NCBI GenBank assembly: GCA_937958015.1
Contig: CALGOA010000132.1
Coordinates: 1 to 62,293 of the forward strand
DNA: 62,293 nucleotides
Source of the DNA: an uncultured Acidimicrobiales bacterium
Lineage (GTDB): Bacteria; Actinomycetota; Acidimicrobiia; Acidimicrobiales; SZUA-35
Direction of reading: 5' to 3'
Shown here: piece after piece, positions 1-8,205 of the stretch
How positions within the stretch are numbered: the stretch's first letter is position 1
Layout of the letters: each line of letters starts with the position of its first letter
Translations under genes and position numbers: made by a program
The notes under the pieces: model-generated
What the model was told of the DNA's origin: nothing
Seen by the model: only the letters and a program-made list of their open reading frames with translations
The model's database searches: none

Positions 1-128
1 CGGGTGTATTCGGCTCCGTGAAACGTGGCCGGAGCGACCCGACCAGAGTGAAACCAGACCGAGCCCTGTGAACGGTCCCAACTCAAACGCGTTCGCCACG
101 CACTGCTAGAGGCGAGCGAAGGCAGAAT

Positions 129-1181
129 TTACTGCAGTTGAGCGCCGGCGAGCGGTGCGGTGGGTTCGCCAAGGAAATGGCCCTGCCCCCAGTCGACGCC
201 GAGGTTGCGGAGGGTGCGGAGTTGATTCCAGGTTTCGACGTTTTCGCCAACGACCCAGGCCCCCATGCGATGGGCCATGTCGACCACGGCCGAGATCACC
301 GCCGCCGAGGAGTTCTCCTCGATCGTACGGGTCAGGTGACCGTTCAGCTTGACCACATCGGGTTCGAATTCGGCTACCACCGACAGGCTGGAGAACCCGT
401 CGCCAACGTCGTCCACTGCGAGTCGAACCCCGCGTTTGCGGACCTCGCGCAACTGGCGTGCCGCGGCGGAGATGCTGTTGTACCGGTTCCACTCGACCGC
501 CTCGAACACGATCTGGTCGGCGCTGAGACCAAGCGCTTCGGCTTGATCGATGCAGGAATGGATCGCTTCGGTGTCGAACTGGCCGCCGGGAGCGCCGAGG
601 TTGAGGAAGAGCAAACCTTCACCGAGCCAGTTGGACTCGACGGCGCGGAGGCTGAGGTTGCGCATGAGCTGGTCGTATGCGCCGAGTCGACCGCTGCGGG
701 TCGCAGCCTCGATCAGTTGGTGGGCATCGATGACGCCGTTGGAGCCGACGCCGCGGACGAGTGCCTCGAAACCGACGGCCGACCGCTTGCGAAGCGCCAC
801 GATGGGCTGGAACCGAACCTCGTACCGTTCCGGTTCTTCGTTGGGGTCGGCCGTAAGGCCGAGTCGACCGGCGTGGCGGGACAATGTGGTGCCCAACAGG
901 GCGTAACGATTCCACTTGTCCGGGGTCAGTTCGCCGGGAGCGAACGCCAACCGGATGTCGCGTAGTCGGTCCGGGAAGGCCCGGATCATTGCCGTAGCGA
1001 ATTCGTCGGCGTCGTACACCGCGATCCATGGTTGCGGGCCGCTGACATCGAAGATGTCGGCGTAGGACGCCGCAAACTCTTCGGCCTCGGCTTGGAGGGC
1101 ATCGTCGGTCGAACCGATAAGGACTGCCATTTCGTTGCCAACGGGGAGCGCGGATCTCATGGGTGTGGGTGCGAGAGCCAT
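129..1181 (-). CDS. EAL-domain cyclic-di-GMP phosphodiesterase, cytoplasmic
   Basis: Predicted c-di-GMP phosphodiesterase of 350 residues. The C-terminal two thirds is an EAL domain with the residues needed for two-metal catalysis: the Glu of FEALVRG (EAL motif), Asn in LNLGAP, Glu in VFEAVE, the Asp pair in VDDVGDG, Lys in VVKLNG, Glu in GENVET and Gln in GQGHF. No membrane segment is visible; the N-terminal ~120 residues are an unrecognised, possibly sensory, region. The ATG at 1181 is chosen over an upstream in-frame ATG (1241) because a TACGGT box lies 7 nt before it. It is divergent from the membrane GGDEF-EAL gene at 1374, so the two probably share a regulatory region. Activity is inferred from motifs only. 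Confidence 0.88.
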   Translation of the reverse strand: MALAPTPMRSALPVGNEMAVLIGSTDDALQAEAEEFAASYADIFDVSGPQPWIAVYDADEFATAMIRAFPDRLRDIRLAFAPGELTPDKWNRYALLGTTLSRHAGRLGLTADPNEEPERYEVRFQPIVALRKRSAVGFEALVRGVGSNGVIDAHQLIEAATRSGRLGAYDQLMRNLSLRAVESNWLGEGLLFLNLGAPGGQFDTEAIHSCIDQAEALGLSADQIVFEAVEWNRYNSISAAARQLREVRKRGVRLAVDDVGDGFSSLSVVAEFEPDVVKLNGHLTRTIEENSSAAVISAVVDMAHRMGAWVVGENVETWNQLRTLRNLGVDWGQGHFLGEPTAPLAGAQLQ

Positions 1182-1194
1182 ATGTCTCACCGTA
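1182..1194 (-). promoter_or_regulatory. -10 box of leaderless promoter, EAL gene
   Basis: TACGGT (minus strand, 1194-1189) ends 7 nt before the ATG at 1181, so transcription would begin at or next to the start codon. Confidence 0.6.
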
Positions 1195-1308
1195 GCCTCT
1201 GGGCCGTACCGCAGGGGTCCGTTTGGCGTGCATAGGGGCATTCACTCAGGCTTCTGGGCTTAAGAAAGCCACCCGCTGTGTCGTTGCCTTCACTGTCCCG
1301 TGCCGTAT

Positions 1309-1348
1309 CCCTCACCGTGAGGGGAATCCCACTCTCTGACCTGAGAGT
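1309..1348. promoter_or_regulatory. Two inverted repeats between divergent c-di-GMP genes
   Basis: A 7-bp perfect inverted repeat (CCCTCAC, 1-nt spacer, GTGAGGG; 1309-1323) is followed by a 6-bp one (ACTCTC, 6-nt loop, GAGAGT; 1331-1348) and TTT. They could be an operator and a leader hairpin of the gene at 1374. No known riboswitch consensus was recognised. Confidence 0.35.
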
Positions 1349-1373
1349 TTTCGTCCGATCGAAAGATCCGCCT

Positions 1374-3467
1374 ATGCCCGCCAAAACGATGCTGAGTGAC
1401 TACCGCTCCCGCACGCTGGTGGTCTTCGCGGCCCTCGTCGCCTTGGCCTGTCTGGCTGCATCGTGGCAAGCGGGCACCGGAGGTATGGATTCACTCGGTG
1501 ATCGAACGCTGATCTTCGGCGTCTTCGTGGTGCTTCTGCTGTTTCTGGAGATCCGGCCGATCGCCCCGAATCTGTCCATGCGGACGGTCACCTTCTCGTG
1601 GACCTTCGGGTTCACCCTGCTCCTGATCGTGCCGGTCCATCTGGCACTGACGGCAGTAGCTGCGGCCTCGCTCGCTGGTTGGGTCATCCTGCGGACGAGC
1701 GATGCCAGGAGTCCCCTAAGCGCAGGATTCGCCGCCAGCCGCTCAACGCTGTCGTTGTACGTTGCCGCCGCCGTCGGTTCGCTGATCGCCGATCTGGATT
1801 CGGTAGCGACCGGCGCCGATCCTGGACTTCGCTGGTTGACAGCGCTGCTGGTGGCCCAGATCGCCGGCGTCGCGGCGAGCTCGATCATGGAAGGCATGGT
1901 GACCGCCAAGGACGAAGGCCTCCCGCTGTTCAAGACGATCGTGAAGAGCGGACTTGATCACATGCGGACCGACGGCCTCTTGTTCGGACTGGCACCGGTG
2001 TTCGCCGTCGTCGGAACCAACTCGATCATCCTCCTTCCGGTGTTGCTCGCGATCGTGTGGGTCATCCTCCACAGTGCGACCGCAGCACTCTCCAGTCAGC
2101 ACGAGGCGACGATCGATGGTCTGACCGACATCCCGAATCGGCGGATGTTCGAAGTGCAGGGCGCCCTGATCCTGGAACGGGTTGCCTCCCAAGGGTCCCA
2201 GGCGGCAGTGATCCACCTCGACCTCGATGGGTTCAAGTCGATCAACGATCGTCTCGGCCACCAGTATGGCGATGCGGTGCTGCGGGAGATCGCCCGGCGG
2301 CTCGAAGCGGAGAAACGATCGGTCGACTTCGTCGCTCGGCTGGGCGGCGACGAATTTGCCATCATCCTGGGCGAAGTGAAGGGAACCACCGAGGCCGAGA
2401 TAGCGGCGCAACGGATTCTGAAGATCATCGAGACCCCGCTCGACGTGGACGGCATTCCACTCGGTGTCAGTGCCAGCCTCGGCGTGGCGCTGTTCCCGCT
2501 CCACGGCGACAACCTCCTCAGCGTCATCCACCACGCCGACCTTGCGATGTACCGAGCCAAGACCGATCTGATCGGTGTTGCGGTATACACGCCAGGATCC
2601 TCGACCGCACCGGGTCGGCTTTCACTGGTCAGCGAGCTGGGCCGAGCGATCGAACGCGACGAACTGGAGCTGTACTACCAGCCAAAAGTCGACATCGCCT
2701 CGGGCCAGATCAGGATGGTCGAAGCTCTTCTGCGCTGGGATCATCCTGCGCACGGAATCGTGAGCCCCGGCTGGTTCATGCCGATGGCCGAACAGACCGA
2801 CCTGATGCGCGACCTCACCGATCACGTTCTGAAAATGGCGATCGGTCAGTGCGCCCAGTGGCACGAGAAGGGCATCGAGGTTGGTGTGGCCGTAAATGCT
2901 TCGGCTCGCAACTTCCATGACTTTCGATTCCCCAACCGCATCCGCAGCATCCTGAATGCGGCGAACCTGGACCCGTCGTGGCTCGAGTTGGAGATCACCG
3001 AAAACACGATCATGGAGGACCCCCGTCGTTCCGCCGCGGTGCTGGCCGAACTTCGTTCGCTCGGCGTCTCCGTTTCCATCGATGACTTCGGCACAGGCTA
3101 CTCGTCGCTGGCCAGCCTGCGCACGCTCACGATCGACCGAATCAAGATCGACCGCTCCTTCGTCGTTGGCCTGGCCGAGAGCGACGCCGACCTCACGATC
3201 GCACGTTCGGTCATCGAACTGGGCCGGAACCTCGGCTTGTCGACCGTCGCCGAGGGGGTTGAAAGCGACGAGATTCTGCGGATCGTCCGCCGCTTGGGCG
3301 TCGATGAATTCCAGGGCTTCCTGGCGAGCCCCCCGTTGCCGGCCGAAGAGCTGGAGCCGGTGCTGATCCACGGAGTGTTCGACATGTCCGGCTTCGAGGC
3401 CGAAGAGGACGCCAGCAACGTGGTGTCCCTCGAATCGCAACGGAGCCAGCGCACCGCGACGAACTGA
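1374..3467 (+). CDS. Membrane-anchored GGDEF-EAL cyclic-di-GMP turnover protein
   Basis: 697 residues. The first ~265 residues carry about six hydrophobic segments resembling a MASE-type membrane sensor. A GGDEF domain follows with intact LGGDEF and an upstream RSVD that fits the product-inhibition I-site (RxxD five residues before GGDEF), then a complete EAL domain (VEALLRW, VNASARN, ELEITEN, IDDFGTGYSS, IKIDRS, AEGVES, FQGFL). Both synthesis and hydrolysis of c-di-GMP therefore look possible. The ATG at 1374 is preferred; an in-frame GTG at 1278 would add 32 residues with no promoter or ribosome-binding support. It is divergent from the EAL gene and 19 nt from the next gene, which has its own -10 box. 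Confidence 0.9.
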   Translation: MPAKTMLSDYRSRTLVVFAALVALACLAASWQAGTGGMDSLGDRTLIFGVFVVLLLFLEIRPIAPNLSMRTVTFSWTFGFTLLLIVPVHLALTAVAAASLAGWVILRTSDARSPLSAGFAASRSTLSLYVAAAVGSLIADLDSVATGADPGLRWLTALLVAQIAGVAASSIMEGMVTAKDEGLPLFKTIVKSGLDHMRTDGLLFGLAPVFAVVGTNSIILLPVLLAIVWVILHSATAALSSQHEATIDGLTDIPNRRMFEVQGALILERVASQGSQAAVIHLDLDGFKSINDRLGHQYGDAVLREIARRLEAEKRSVDFVARLGGDEFAIILGEVKGTTEAEIAAQRILKIIETPLDVDGIPLGVSASLGVALFPLHGDNLLSVIHHADLAMYRAKTDLIGVAVYTPGSSTAPGRLSLVSELGRAIERDELELYYQPKVDIASGQIRMVEALLRWDHPAHGIVSPGWFMPMAEQTDLMRDLTDHVLKMAIGQCAQWHEKGIEVGVAVNASARNFHDFRFPNRIRSILNAANLDPSWLELEITENTIMEDPRRSAAVLAELRSLGVSVSIDDFGTGYSSLASLRTLTIDRIKIDRSFVVGLAESDADLTIARSVIELGRNLGLSTVAEGVESDEILRIVRRLGVDEFQGFLASPPLPAEELEPVLIHGVFDMSGFEAEEDASNVVSLESQRSQRTATN

Positions 3468-3474
3468 ACGGAAC

Positions 3475-3486
3475 TACGGTCGGTGA
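3475..3486 (+). promoter_or_regulatory. -10 box of leaderless promoter, DMFase-like gene
   Basis: TACGGT at 3475-3480 lies exactly 6 nt before the ATG at 3487. Confidence 0.6.
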
Positions 3487-5040
3487 ATGGCCGACGATGT
3501 TGCGTTCTATGACCAGATCGAGGGATATGCAGGGCGACTGAGTTACCGACCCGGCGAACGACTGGAACTGCACGTTTCGACCGTCGCTCCGACCTACACC
3601 GTGCGCATCGAGCGATGGGGAATCGTGCGGGTCGAGGTGTGGTCGGACTCGGGCATGGAGGGCCTGCACACCCCGGCTCCGCCCGACGCAGATTCGCAGG
3701 GATGTGAATGGCCGGTGTCGCTGGGCGTCACGATTCCCGACGAGTGGAGCTCCGGTTTCTATCTGGTCACCCTGACCGCCGACGGCGCCCCCGAAGACCG
3801 GGCCGTCGCCCATTGCGGGTTCGTCGTGCGTCCCGGCTCTTCGCCCGAGAGTCGGTCGAATCGGGCCATCATCGTGTTGGCCACCAACACGTGGAACGCC
3901 TACAACAACTGGGGCGGCAAGAGTTTGTACACCGGGGGTTCGCAGGTCGCGTTTCGCCGCCCGTTTGGTCGCGGCATGCTCTGCCGGCCCGAGGTCGAGC
4001 GGGATGATCGCAAGTCCCGACCCACGCGTTGGGGCGAGGAACCCGACGTCGACGGCATGGAGTTTCAGAACTATCGGAACGCCATGGGGTACCCACCCGC
4101 GGTTGGTTCGACCGGTTGGTTCACGTTCGAACGGCGTTTCGTCGAATGGGCGGAATCCGAGGGATACGAGTTGGACTACGCAATCTCCAGCGACCTGCAG
4201 GACGATTCCGACGTGCTCGACGGGTATGACCTCATGCTCAGCATTGGCCACGATGAATATTGGTCGGCACCACAACGCCGGGCGGTCGAACGGTTCGTCG
4301 AGGGTGGTGGCAACCTTGCGAGCTTCAGCGGCAACACGATGTTCTGGCAGGTGCGAGTCGAGGGAGACGACGCCGATCCCGGCCGTTGGATGGTGTGTCA
4401 CAAATACACCGCCCATACGACCGACCCGATCACCGAGACCTCGCCTGAACTCACCAGTGGAATGTGGTGTGACCCGGTCGTTGGTGATCCCGAGTGGAAG
4501 CTGTTGGGCGGCGGTTCCGCGTTTGGGCTCTACTACCGGTTCGGCGCGGCGGTGGCTCGGGGAAGCGGCGGCTTCACGGTCTACCGGGACGATCACTGGC
4601 TGCTCGCCGACACGGGCCTCCGGTACGGGGACGTTCTGGGGGCGAAACATGGCGCCGTCGGATACGAGACACTCGGCTGTCCGATCCAACTGGACGAGTA
4701 CCAACTTCCGGTCATGGCCGACCGATCCGACCTTCCCGCAGAATCGGAGATCGTGGCCTACGTGCCAGCCTCGAACTGCGGGATGGGTGAGTACCCCAAG
4801 TCGATCAGCGCCCTGAGCGATCAGGGTGATCTCGAGTTCATCGCCGAGCGGGTCTACGGCGGCGTCGACGAGGATTCGCTGAAGCGGGCCCGCCACGGCA
4901 ATGCGGTGATGCTGGTCTGTCGCCCCTATCCCAACGGCGGCGAGGTCGTGACCGTCGGAACCACCGATTGGGCGTTCGCGCTGGCCGACGATCAACCGGT
5001 TGGTCAGGTCACCCGAAACGTCATGAACCGGTTCACCTAG
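3487..5040 (+). CDS. N,N-dimethylformamidase large-subunit-like protein
   Basis: 517 residues related to the large (beta) subunit of N,N-dimethylformamidase: an N-terminal beta-rich segment (LSYRPGERLELHVS), a region with WNAYNNWGGKSLY, and a glutamine-amidotransferase-like core (LSIGHDEYWS, GGNLASFSGNTMFWQVR). Characterised dimethylformamidase is longer (about 760 residues) and pairs with a small subunit; no small-subunit gene is adjacent, so the substrate is unknown. No signal peptide is seen, so it is probably cytosolic. The gene is convergent with the next one, and the two stop codons share the palindrome CTAG at 5037-5040. Confidence 0.78.
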   Translation: MADDVAFYDQIEGYAGRLSYRPGERLELHVSTVAPTYTVRIERWGIVRVEVWSDSGMEGLHTPAPPDADSQGCEWPVSLGVTIPDEWSSGFYLVTLTADGAPEDRAVAHCGFVVRPGSSPESRSNRAIIVLATNTWNAYNNWGGKSLYTGGSQVAFRRPFGRGMLCRPEVERDDRKSRPTRWGEEPDVDGMEFQNYRNAMGYPPAVGSTGWFTFERRFVEWAESEGYELDYAISSDLQDDSDVLDGYDLMLSIGHDEYWSAPQRRAVERFVEGGGNLASFSGNTMFWQVRVEGDDADPGRWMVCHKYTAHTTDPITETSPELTSGMWCDPVVGDPEWKLLGGGSAFGLYYRFGAAVARGSGGFTVYRDDHWLLADTGLRYGDVLGAKHGAVGYETLGCPIQLDEYQLPVMADRSDLPAESEIVAYVPASNCGMGEYPKSISALSDQGDLEFIAERVYGGVDEDSLKRARHGNAVMLVCRPYPNGGEVVTVGTTDWAFALADDQPVGQVTRNVMNRFT

Positions 5041-5990
5041 TAGAACACCGACCGCGAGCGGGGCCGGGGTTGAGCTTTGTACGTGGCGCCACCGCCCCGG
5101 AGCCAGAGCCACTCATCGACGTGCATCGCCCACACCGATGGATGTTCGACCCGACCGACGAGCTCCTCTACCGCTACTACCGCCGCGGCCCTCAGTTCTA
5201 CCTCAGGCCGCGAGCCGGGTTCCAGCCGCTGGCCCCGCCCGATCATGGCCACGAGGTCCTGGTCGACCTCGATTGCGCCATCGATCCGCAGAACATGGGG
5301 TACGAGATTGTCGGCGAAGGCGGTGAGCAGGTGTAGGTCGTCGAAGCGCCACAATCCTTCTCGGGCGAGGTCCGCCGGGGTGATCTGCGCCCGTTTGTAG
5401 AACTGGACCTCAACTCCGTCGACCGTCTCGACGTCGCGGTAGTACGGCATGACGGTCAGCAGGTCCGCCAGCGTCTGCGATGAGTGATCGACCCCTTCCA
5501 GAACGGCCTGGGCTGATCCGCCGTTGGTGTCGATGAAGTGACCCAGATCGTTCAGTGCGGAAGCAAAGAGTGACATCAGCTCCTCGACCGCTCCGCCATC
5601 CAATTCCTGTCCAAATATCTGCGAGCAGTCAGCGACGGTGAATCGCGCCAGTCGCGCCGCCGTTGGTGGACCCGTGGCGTCGAAGTAGTGCAGGAGTCGG
5701 GTGTTCATCGTCCTGGCCCCGGACAACCCGGGCAGCTTGCGAACCAGATCGTGGTAGCCGCTGCCGAAATTGATTGCGTTCACAGCAAAAGACTGCAGCA
5801 GCCGACCCTCCTGAACGACCTCGTCGGATTCAACCCGAGGTTCGGCCGCCGGGACTCGATCGATCTGGGTAGCCAACCGATCCAGTCCATCGTCGAGAAG
5901 CCGAACATGTTCTGCACGTTCGAGAAACGTTCGACATGAGGAACGCACCCGCTCGCTCAGCTGGTCGAGTTGAGCGCCTCCATGACTCAC
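5037..5990 (-). CDS. Queuosine salvage hydrolase (Qng1/DUF2419 family)
   Basis: 317 residues of the queuosine-salvage family (DUF2419), whose characterised members hydrolyse queuosine 5'-phosphate to release queuine. Diagnostic stretches are NAINFGSGYH, FYKRAQIT, the FDDLHLLTAFAD segment and the following VPHVLR. In eukaryotic members the last block reads ADYRVPQ, so Tyr is Asn here while the Asp is kept. The start is GTG, supported by a TAGGTT box 6 nt upstream. The cell may therefore recover queuine from tRNA breakdown; no queuosine biosynthesis gene occurs in the window. The stop overlaps the convergent DMFase-like gene by 4 nt. Confidence 0.85.
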   Translation of the reverse strand: MSHGGAQLDQLSERVRSSCRTFLERAEHVRLLDDGLDRLATQIDRVPAAEPRVESDEVVQEGRLLQSFAVNAINFGSGYHDLVRKLPGLSGARTMNTRLLHYFDATGPPTAARLARFTVADCSQIFGQELDGGAVEELMSLFASALNDLGHFIDTNGGSAQAVLEGVDHSSQTLADLLTVMPYYRDVETVDGVEVQFYKRAQITPADLAREGLWRFDDLHLLTAFADNLVPHVLRIDGAIEVDQDLVAMIGRGQRLEPGSRPEVELRAAAVVAVEELVGRVEHPSVWAMHVDEWLWLRGGGATYKAQPRPRSRSVFY

Positions 5991-6002
5991 GGACCGAACC
6001 TA
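5991..6002 (-). promoter_or_regulatory. -10 box of leaderless promoter, queuosine salvage gene
   Basis: TAGGTT (minus strand, 6002-5997) is exactly 6 nt before the GTG start at 5990. Confidence 0.6.
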
Positions 6003-6041
6003 CCCGCTTCAGATCGGTGCGGTTTGTGGCATCCTTTCGGT

Positions 6042-6347
6042 ATGGCCGAACCCGTGGTGATCACCAGCGACAGCGTCGGTGACACGCGCGCCGCGCTCAG
6101 CACGGGTGTGCCGGTCGTTGGATGGGTCGACGTGACCAGTCCAAACCTCGTCGATCTGCTCGAGGATCTCCGCGCCGAGGGAACTCTGGTGGGCCTGCGG
6201 TGGTCGTTCGTCAGCGGATTCGCTAACGACGTTTGTGTTCTCCGCGGCCTCCGCACCCTGAGCGACGCCGGCCTCGCCGTCAAAGCGGAGGGCACCGTGC
6301 CCGCAGCCGAGATCCTTGCGAGAGTTCCGGGCCTTCAGCTGATCTGA
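6042..6347 (+). CDS. Small hypothetical protein
   Basis: 101 residues, not recognised. The sequence starts MAEPVVITSDSVGDTR and is rich in small and acidic residues, with alternating strand and helix-like segments and no membrane segment or signal peptide. The ATG at 6042 is preferred because CATCCT, a near-TANNNT hexamer, lies 6 nt upstream; an in-frame upstream start would overlap the divergent queuosine gene. The phosphohexomutase gene follows 39 nt downstream with its own promoter. Confidence 0.6.
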   Translation: MAEPVVITSDSVGDTRAALSTGVPVVGWVDVTSPNLVDLLEDLRAEGTLVGLRWSFVSGFANDVCVLRGLRTLSDAGLAVKAEGTVPAAEILARVPGLQLI

Positions 6348-6374
6348 CCGTGGCCACCTGCGGGGCCGGACCAC

Positions 6375-6386
6375 TACGTTGGATCC
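6375..6386 (+). promoter_or_regulatory. -10 box of leaderless promoter, phosphohexomutase gene
   Basis: TACGTT at 6375-6380 is exactly 6 nt before the ATG at 6387. Confidence 0.6.
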
Positions 6387-8012
6387 ATGGACCTCATCGA
6401 TCAAGCTCGTGCGTGGCTCTCTGAGGAGCCAAACCCCGAGTATCAGGAGCGATTGTCCGATCTGATCGCGGTGGAGAACCGGACCGAACTGGCCGAGATC
6501 TTCTCGGGTCGGCTCGCCTTTGGTACCGCCGGGCTGCGGGCCGAGATCGGAATGGGTCCGAATCGAATGAACCGTCTGGTCGTCCGCCAAACCACGCTCG
6601 GTCTGCTGCGCTGGATGAAGAAGACGGGTCAGGAGCGACCCCGGGTGGTGATCGGGTACGACGCCCGGCACGGATCCCACGATTTCGCCCACGAAGCAGC
6701 CGAGGCCATCGCCGCCGCAGGAGGTGAGGTGCTGATCGCCGATCGCGTCGTTCCCACCCCCGTGCTGGCGATGGCGATTCTCACTCACGAAGCTGACGCA
6801 GGGATAATGATCACCGCCAGTCACAACCCTCCGGCCGACAACGGGTACAAGCTTTACCTCGGCGATGGGATCCAGATCATCCCCCCGGCCGACGACGAGA
6901 TCGCGGCGGCGATCGACGAGATCGCAGCAGGGGCGGAACCGACCACATTCGATGAACCCAGCGATGTCCAGGTCATCCCCGCCCGACGGTGGGTGGCGGC
7001 TCATCGCGAGATGGCCCTCGGGCTGATCCCGGGCCCCCAGCGTTCGGCCCGGGTCGTCTACACCGCAATGCATGGCGTCGGCGGTGCCCCGTTCATCACC
7101 GCTGCGCTCGAGGCCGGCTTCGAGCGCCCGATCGCCGTGCCCGAACAGTTCGACCCGGACCCCGACTTCTCCACCGTGTCGTTCCCGAATCCGGAGGAGC
7201 CCGGGGCGCTCGACCTTGCGCTCGCGCTGGCGGATGCTGAGGACGTCGATGCGGTGATCGCCCATGACCCCGACGCCGACCGACTGTCGATTGCCGTGGC
7301 GGATCGAGCCGGAGACTGGGTCCAGTTGAGCGGTGATCAGGTTGGGACCCTGCTCGCTCAACACCTGATCGAGGTGCACCGAAACAACGGTGGTGGGCCC
7401 GCCGTGGTGGCAAAGAGCATCGTGTCCAGTCAGCGGATCGAGGCACTTGCCGCCGACGCCGAGGTCGACTGCGAAACAACCCTCACCGGCTTCAAATGGG
7501 TGGCCCGGCCGATCGTCGAGACCCCCGACCGCGCCTACCTGCTCGGGTATGAGGAAGCGTTGGGTTATTGCGTCGGCGGTACGGTGCGCGACAAAGACGG
7601 CATCAGCGCCGCGCTGGTAGCGATGCAGATGTTGTCGGCGCTGAAGGACACGGGCCGCAGCGTTTGGGACGTCCTCGACGAGATCGATGAGAGGTTTGGG
7701 TGCTACCGGACCCATTCGTTCTCGGTGCGGTTGAGCGAGGATGGCCCCACCACAACGGAGATCCTGGATGGTCTACTGGCGGATCCGCCGCAGGCAGGAT
7801 CGACGCCGAGCAAGGTGGTGAACCTCGCCACCGATGGCGATCTTCCGCCCACATCGGGGATTCTGATTCGATACGAGGACCGGACGCGCCTGATCGTGCG
7901 GCCGAGTGGCACCGAACCAAAGGTGAAGTTTTATCTCGAAGCGATCGGTGAGGAGTCGTACGCCGAAACGGCCCTACGGGACCTCACGGATGTGCTGAAA
8001 AATAGGACCTGA
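6387..8012 (+). CDS. Phosphoglucomutase/phosphomannomutase family enzyme
   Basis: 541-residue alpha-D-phosphohexomutase, normal length for the PgcA-like group. It interconverts hexose 1- and 6-phosphates in the cytosol. The family motifs occur in order: TASHNPPADNG with the phospho-accepting Ser at residue 145, the metal loop DPDADRL, the sugar-binding GYEEALGY and the phosphate-binding RPSGTEPKVKFY. Whether glucose or mannose phosphate is preferred cannot be read from the sequence. The gene ends inside a hairpin that also covers the stop codon of the convergent bL37 gene. Confidence 0.93.
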   Translation: MDLIDQARAWLSEEPNPEYQERLSDLIAVENRTELAEIFSGRLAFGTAGLRAEIGMGPNRMNRLVVRQTTLGLLRWMKKTGQERPRVVIGYDARHGSHDFAHEAAEAIAAAGGEVLIADRVVPTPVLAMAILTHEADAGIMITASHNPPADNGYKLYLGDGIQIIPPADDEIAAAIDEIAAGAEPTTFDEPSDVQVIPARRWVAAHREMALGLIPGPQRSARVVYTAMHGVGGAPFITAALEAGFERPIAVPEQFDPDPDFSTVSFPNPEEPGALDLALALADAEDVDAVIAHDPDADRLSIAVADRAGDWVQLSGDQVGTLLAQHLIEVHRNNGGGPAVVAKSIVSSQRIEALAADAEVDCETTLTGFKWVARPIVETPDRAYLLGYEEALGYCVGGTVRDKDGISAALVAMQMLSALKDTGRSVWDVLDEIDERFGCYRTHSFSVRLSEDGPTTTEILDGLLADPPQAGSTPSKVVNLATDGDLPPTSGILIRYEDRTRLIVRPSGTEPKVKFYLEAIGEESYAETALRDLTDVLKNRT

Positions 8013-8028
8013 CAGCTGAGCTGTCAGG
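8008..8028 (-). terminator. Hairpin shared by pgm and bL37 stop codons
   Basis: A perfect 9-bp stem (CCTGACAGC / GCTGTCAGG) with a 3-nt loop. It contains the TGA of the mutase (8010-8012) and, on the other strand, the TGA of bL37 (8026-8024). In the minus direction it is followed by TCCTATTTTT, so it should act as an intrinsic terminator for bL37; in the plus direction there is no U-tract. Confidence 0.7.
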
Positions 8029-8113
8029 AGTTGCGGCCCACCGTGGGCTTGCGGCCATGATTGGCCTTCTTGCGGCGGGCGAGCAGACGTTTTTTGCGAC
8101 GGCGCTTCGACAT
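8024..8113 (-). CDS. 50S ribosomal protein bL37
   Basis: A 29-residue, very basic protein (MSKRRRKKRLLARRKK, then ANHGRKPTVGRNS). It matches the actinobacterial ribosomal protein bL37 seen in Mycobacterium smegmatis 50S structures, sharing the KRxRKKR start and the KANHG(K/R)(R/K)P core near the C-terminus. It binds rRNA in the large subunit. It stands alone on the minus strand, with its terminator formed by the hairpin it shares with the mutase gene. TACGCT lies 9 nt before the ATG and no Shine-Dalgarno is seen, so the transcript has little or no leader. It is below the usual length cut-off for gene calling. Confidence 0.85.
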   Translation of the reverse strand: MSKRRRKKRLLARRKKANHGRKPTVGRNS

Positions 8114-8205
8114 AGGGGGAACAGCGTATCGGTCTCATCAGAGGTTTGGTTCGAGGTGCCGGAAGATCCTTTAGTTCCTGCGTAGAGCGCCGACTTAGAT
8201 AGGGC

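Noticed and set aside
2-109. Short frame open from the left edge, ending TAG at 107-109
   Set aside because: Could be the tail of an upstream gene but 35 codons with no recognisable features are not enough.
138-965. 275-codon plus-strand frame over the EAL gene
   Set aside because: Shadow frame; the EAL domain is on the minus strand.
1182-1373. c-di-GMP riboswitch upstream of the GGDEF-EAL gene
   Set aside because: The conserved core of GEMM riboswitches was not found; only simple inverted repeats are seen.
3211-5112. 633-codon open frame antisense to the GGDEF-EAL and DMFase-like genes
   Set aside because: Mirror of GC-rich codon bias; the opposite strand encodes clear domains and this frame shows none.
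6009-7715. 568-codon open frame antisense to the phosphohexomutase
   Set aside because: The plus strand carries all phosphohexomutase motifs; the antisense frame is a composition artefact.
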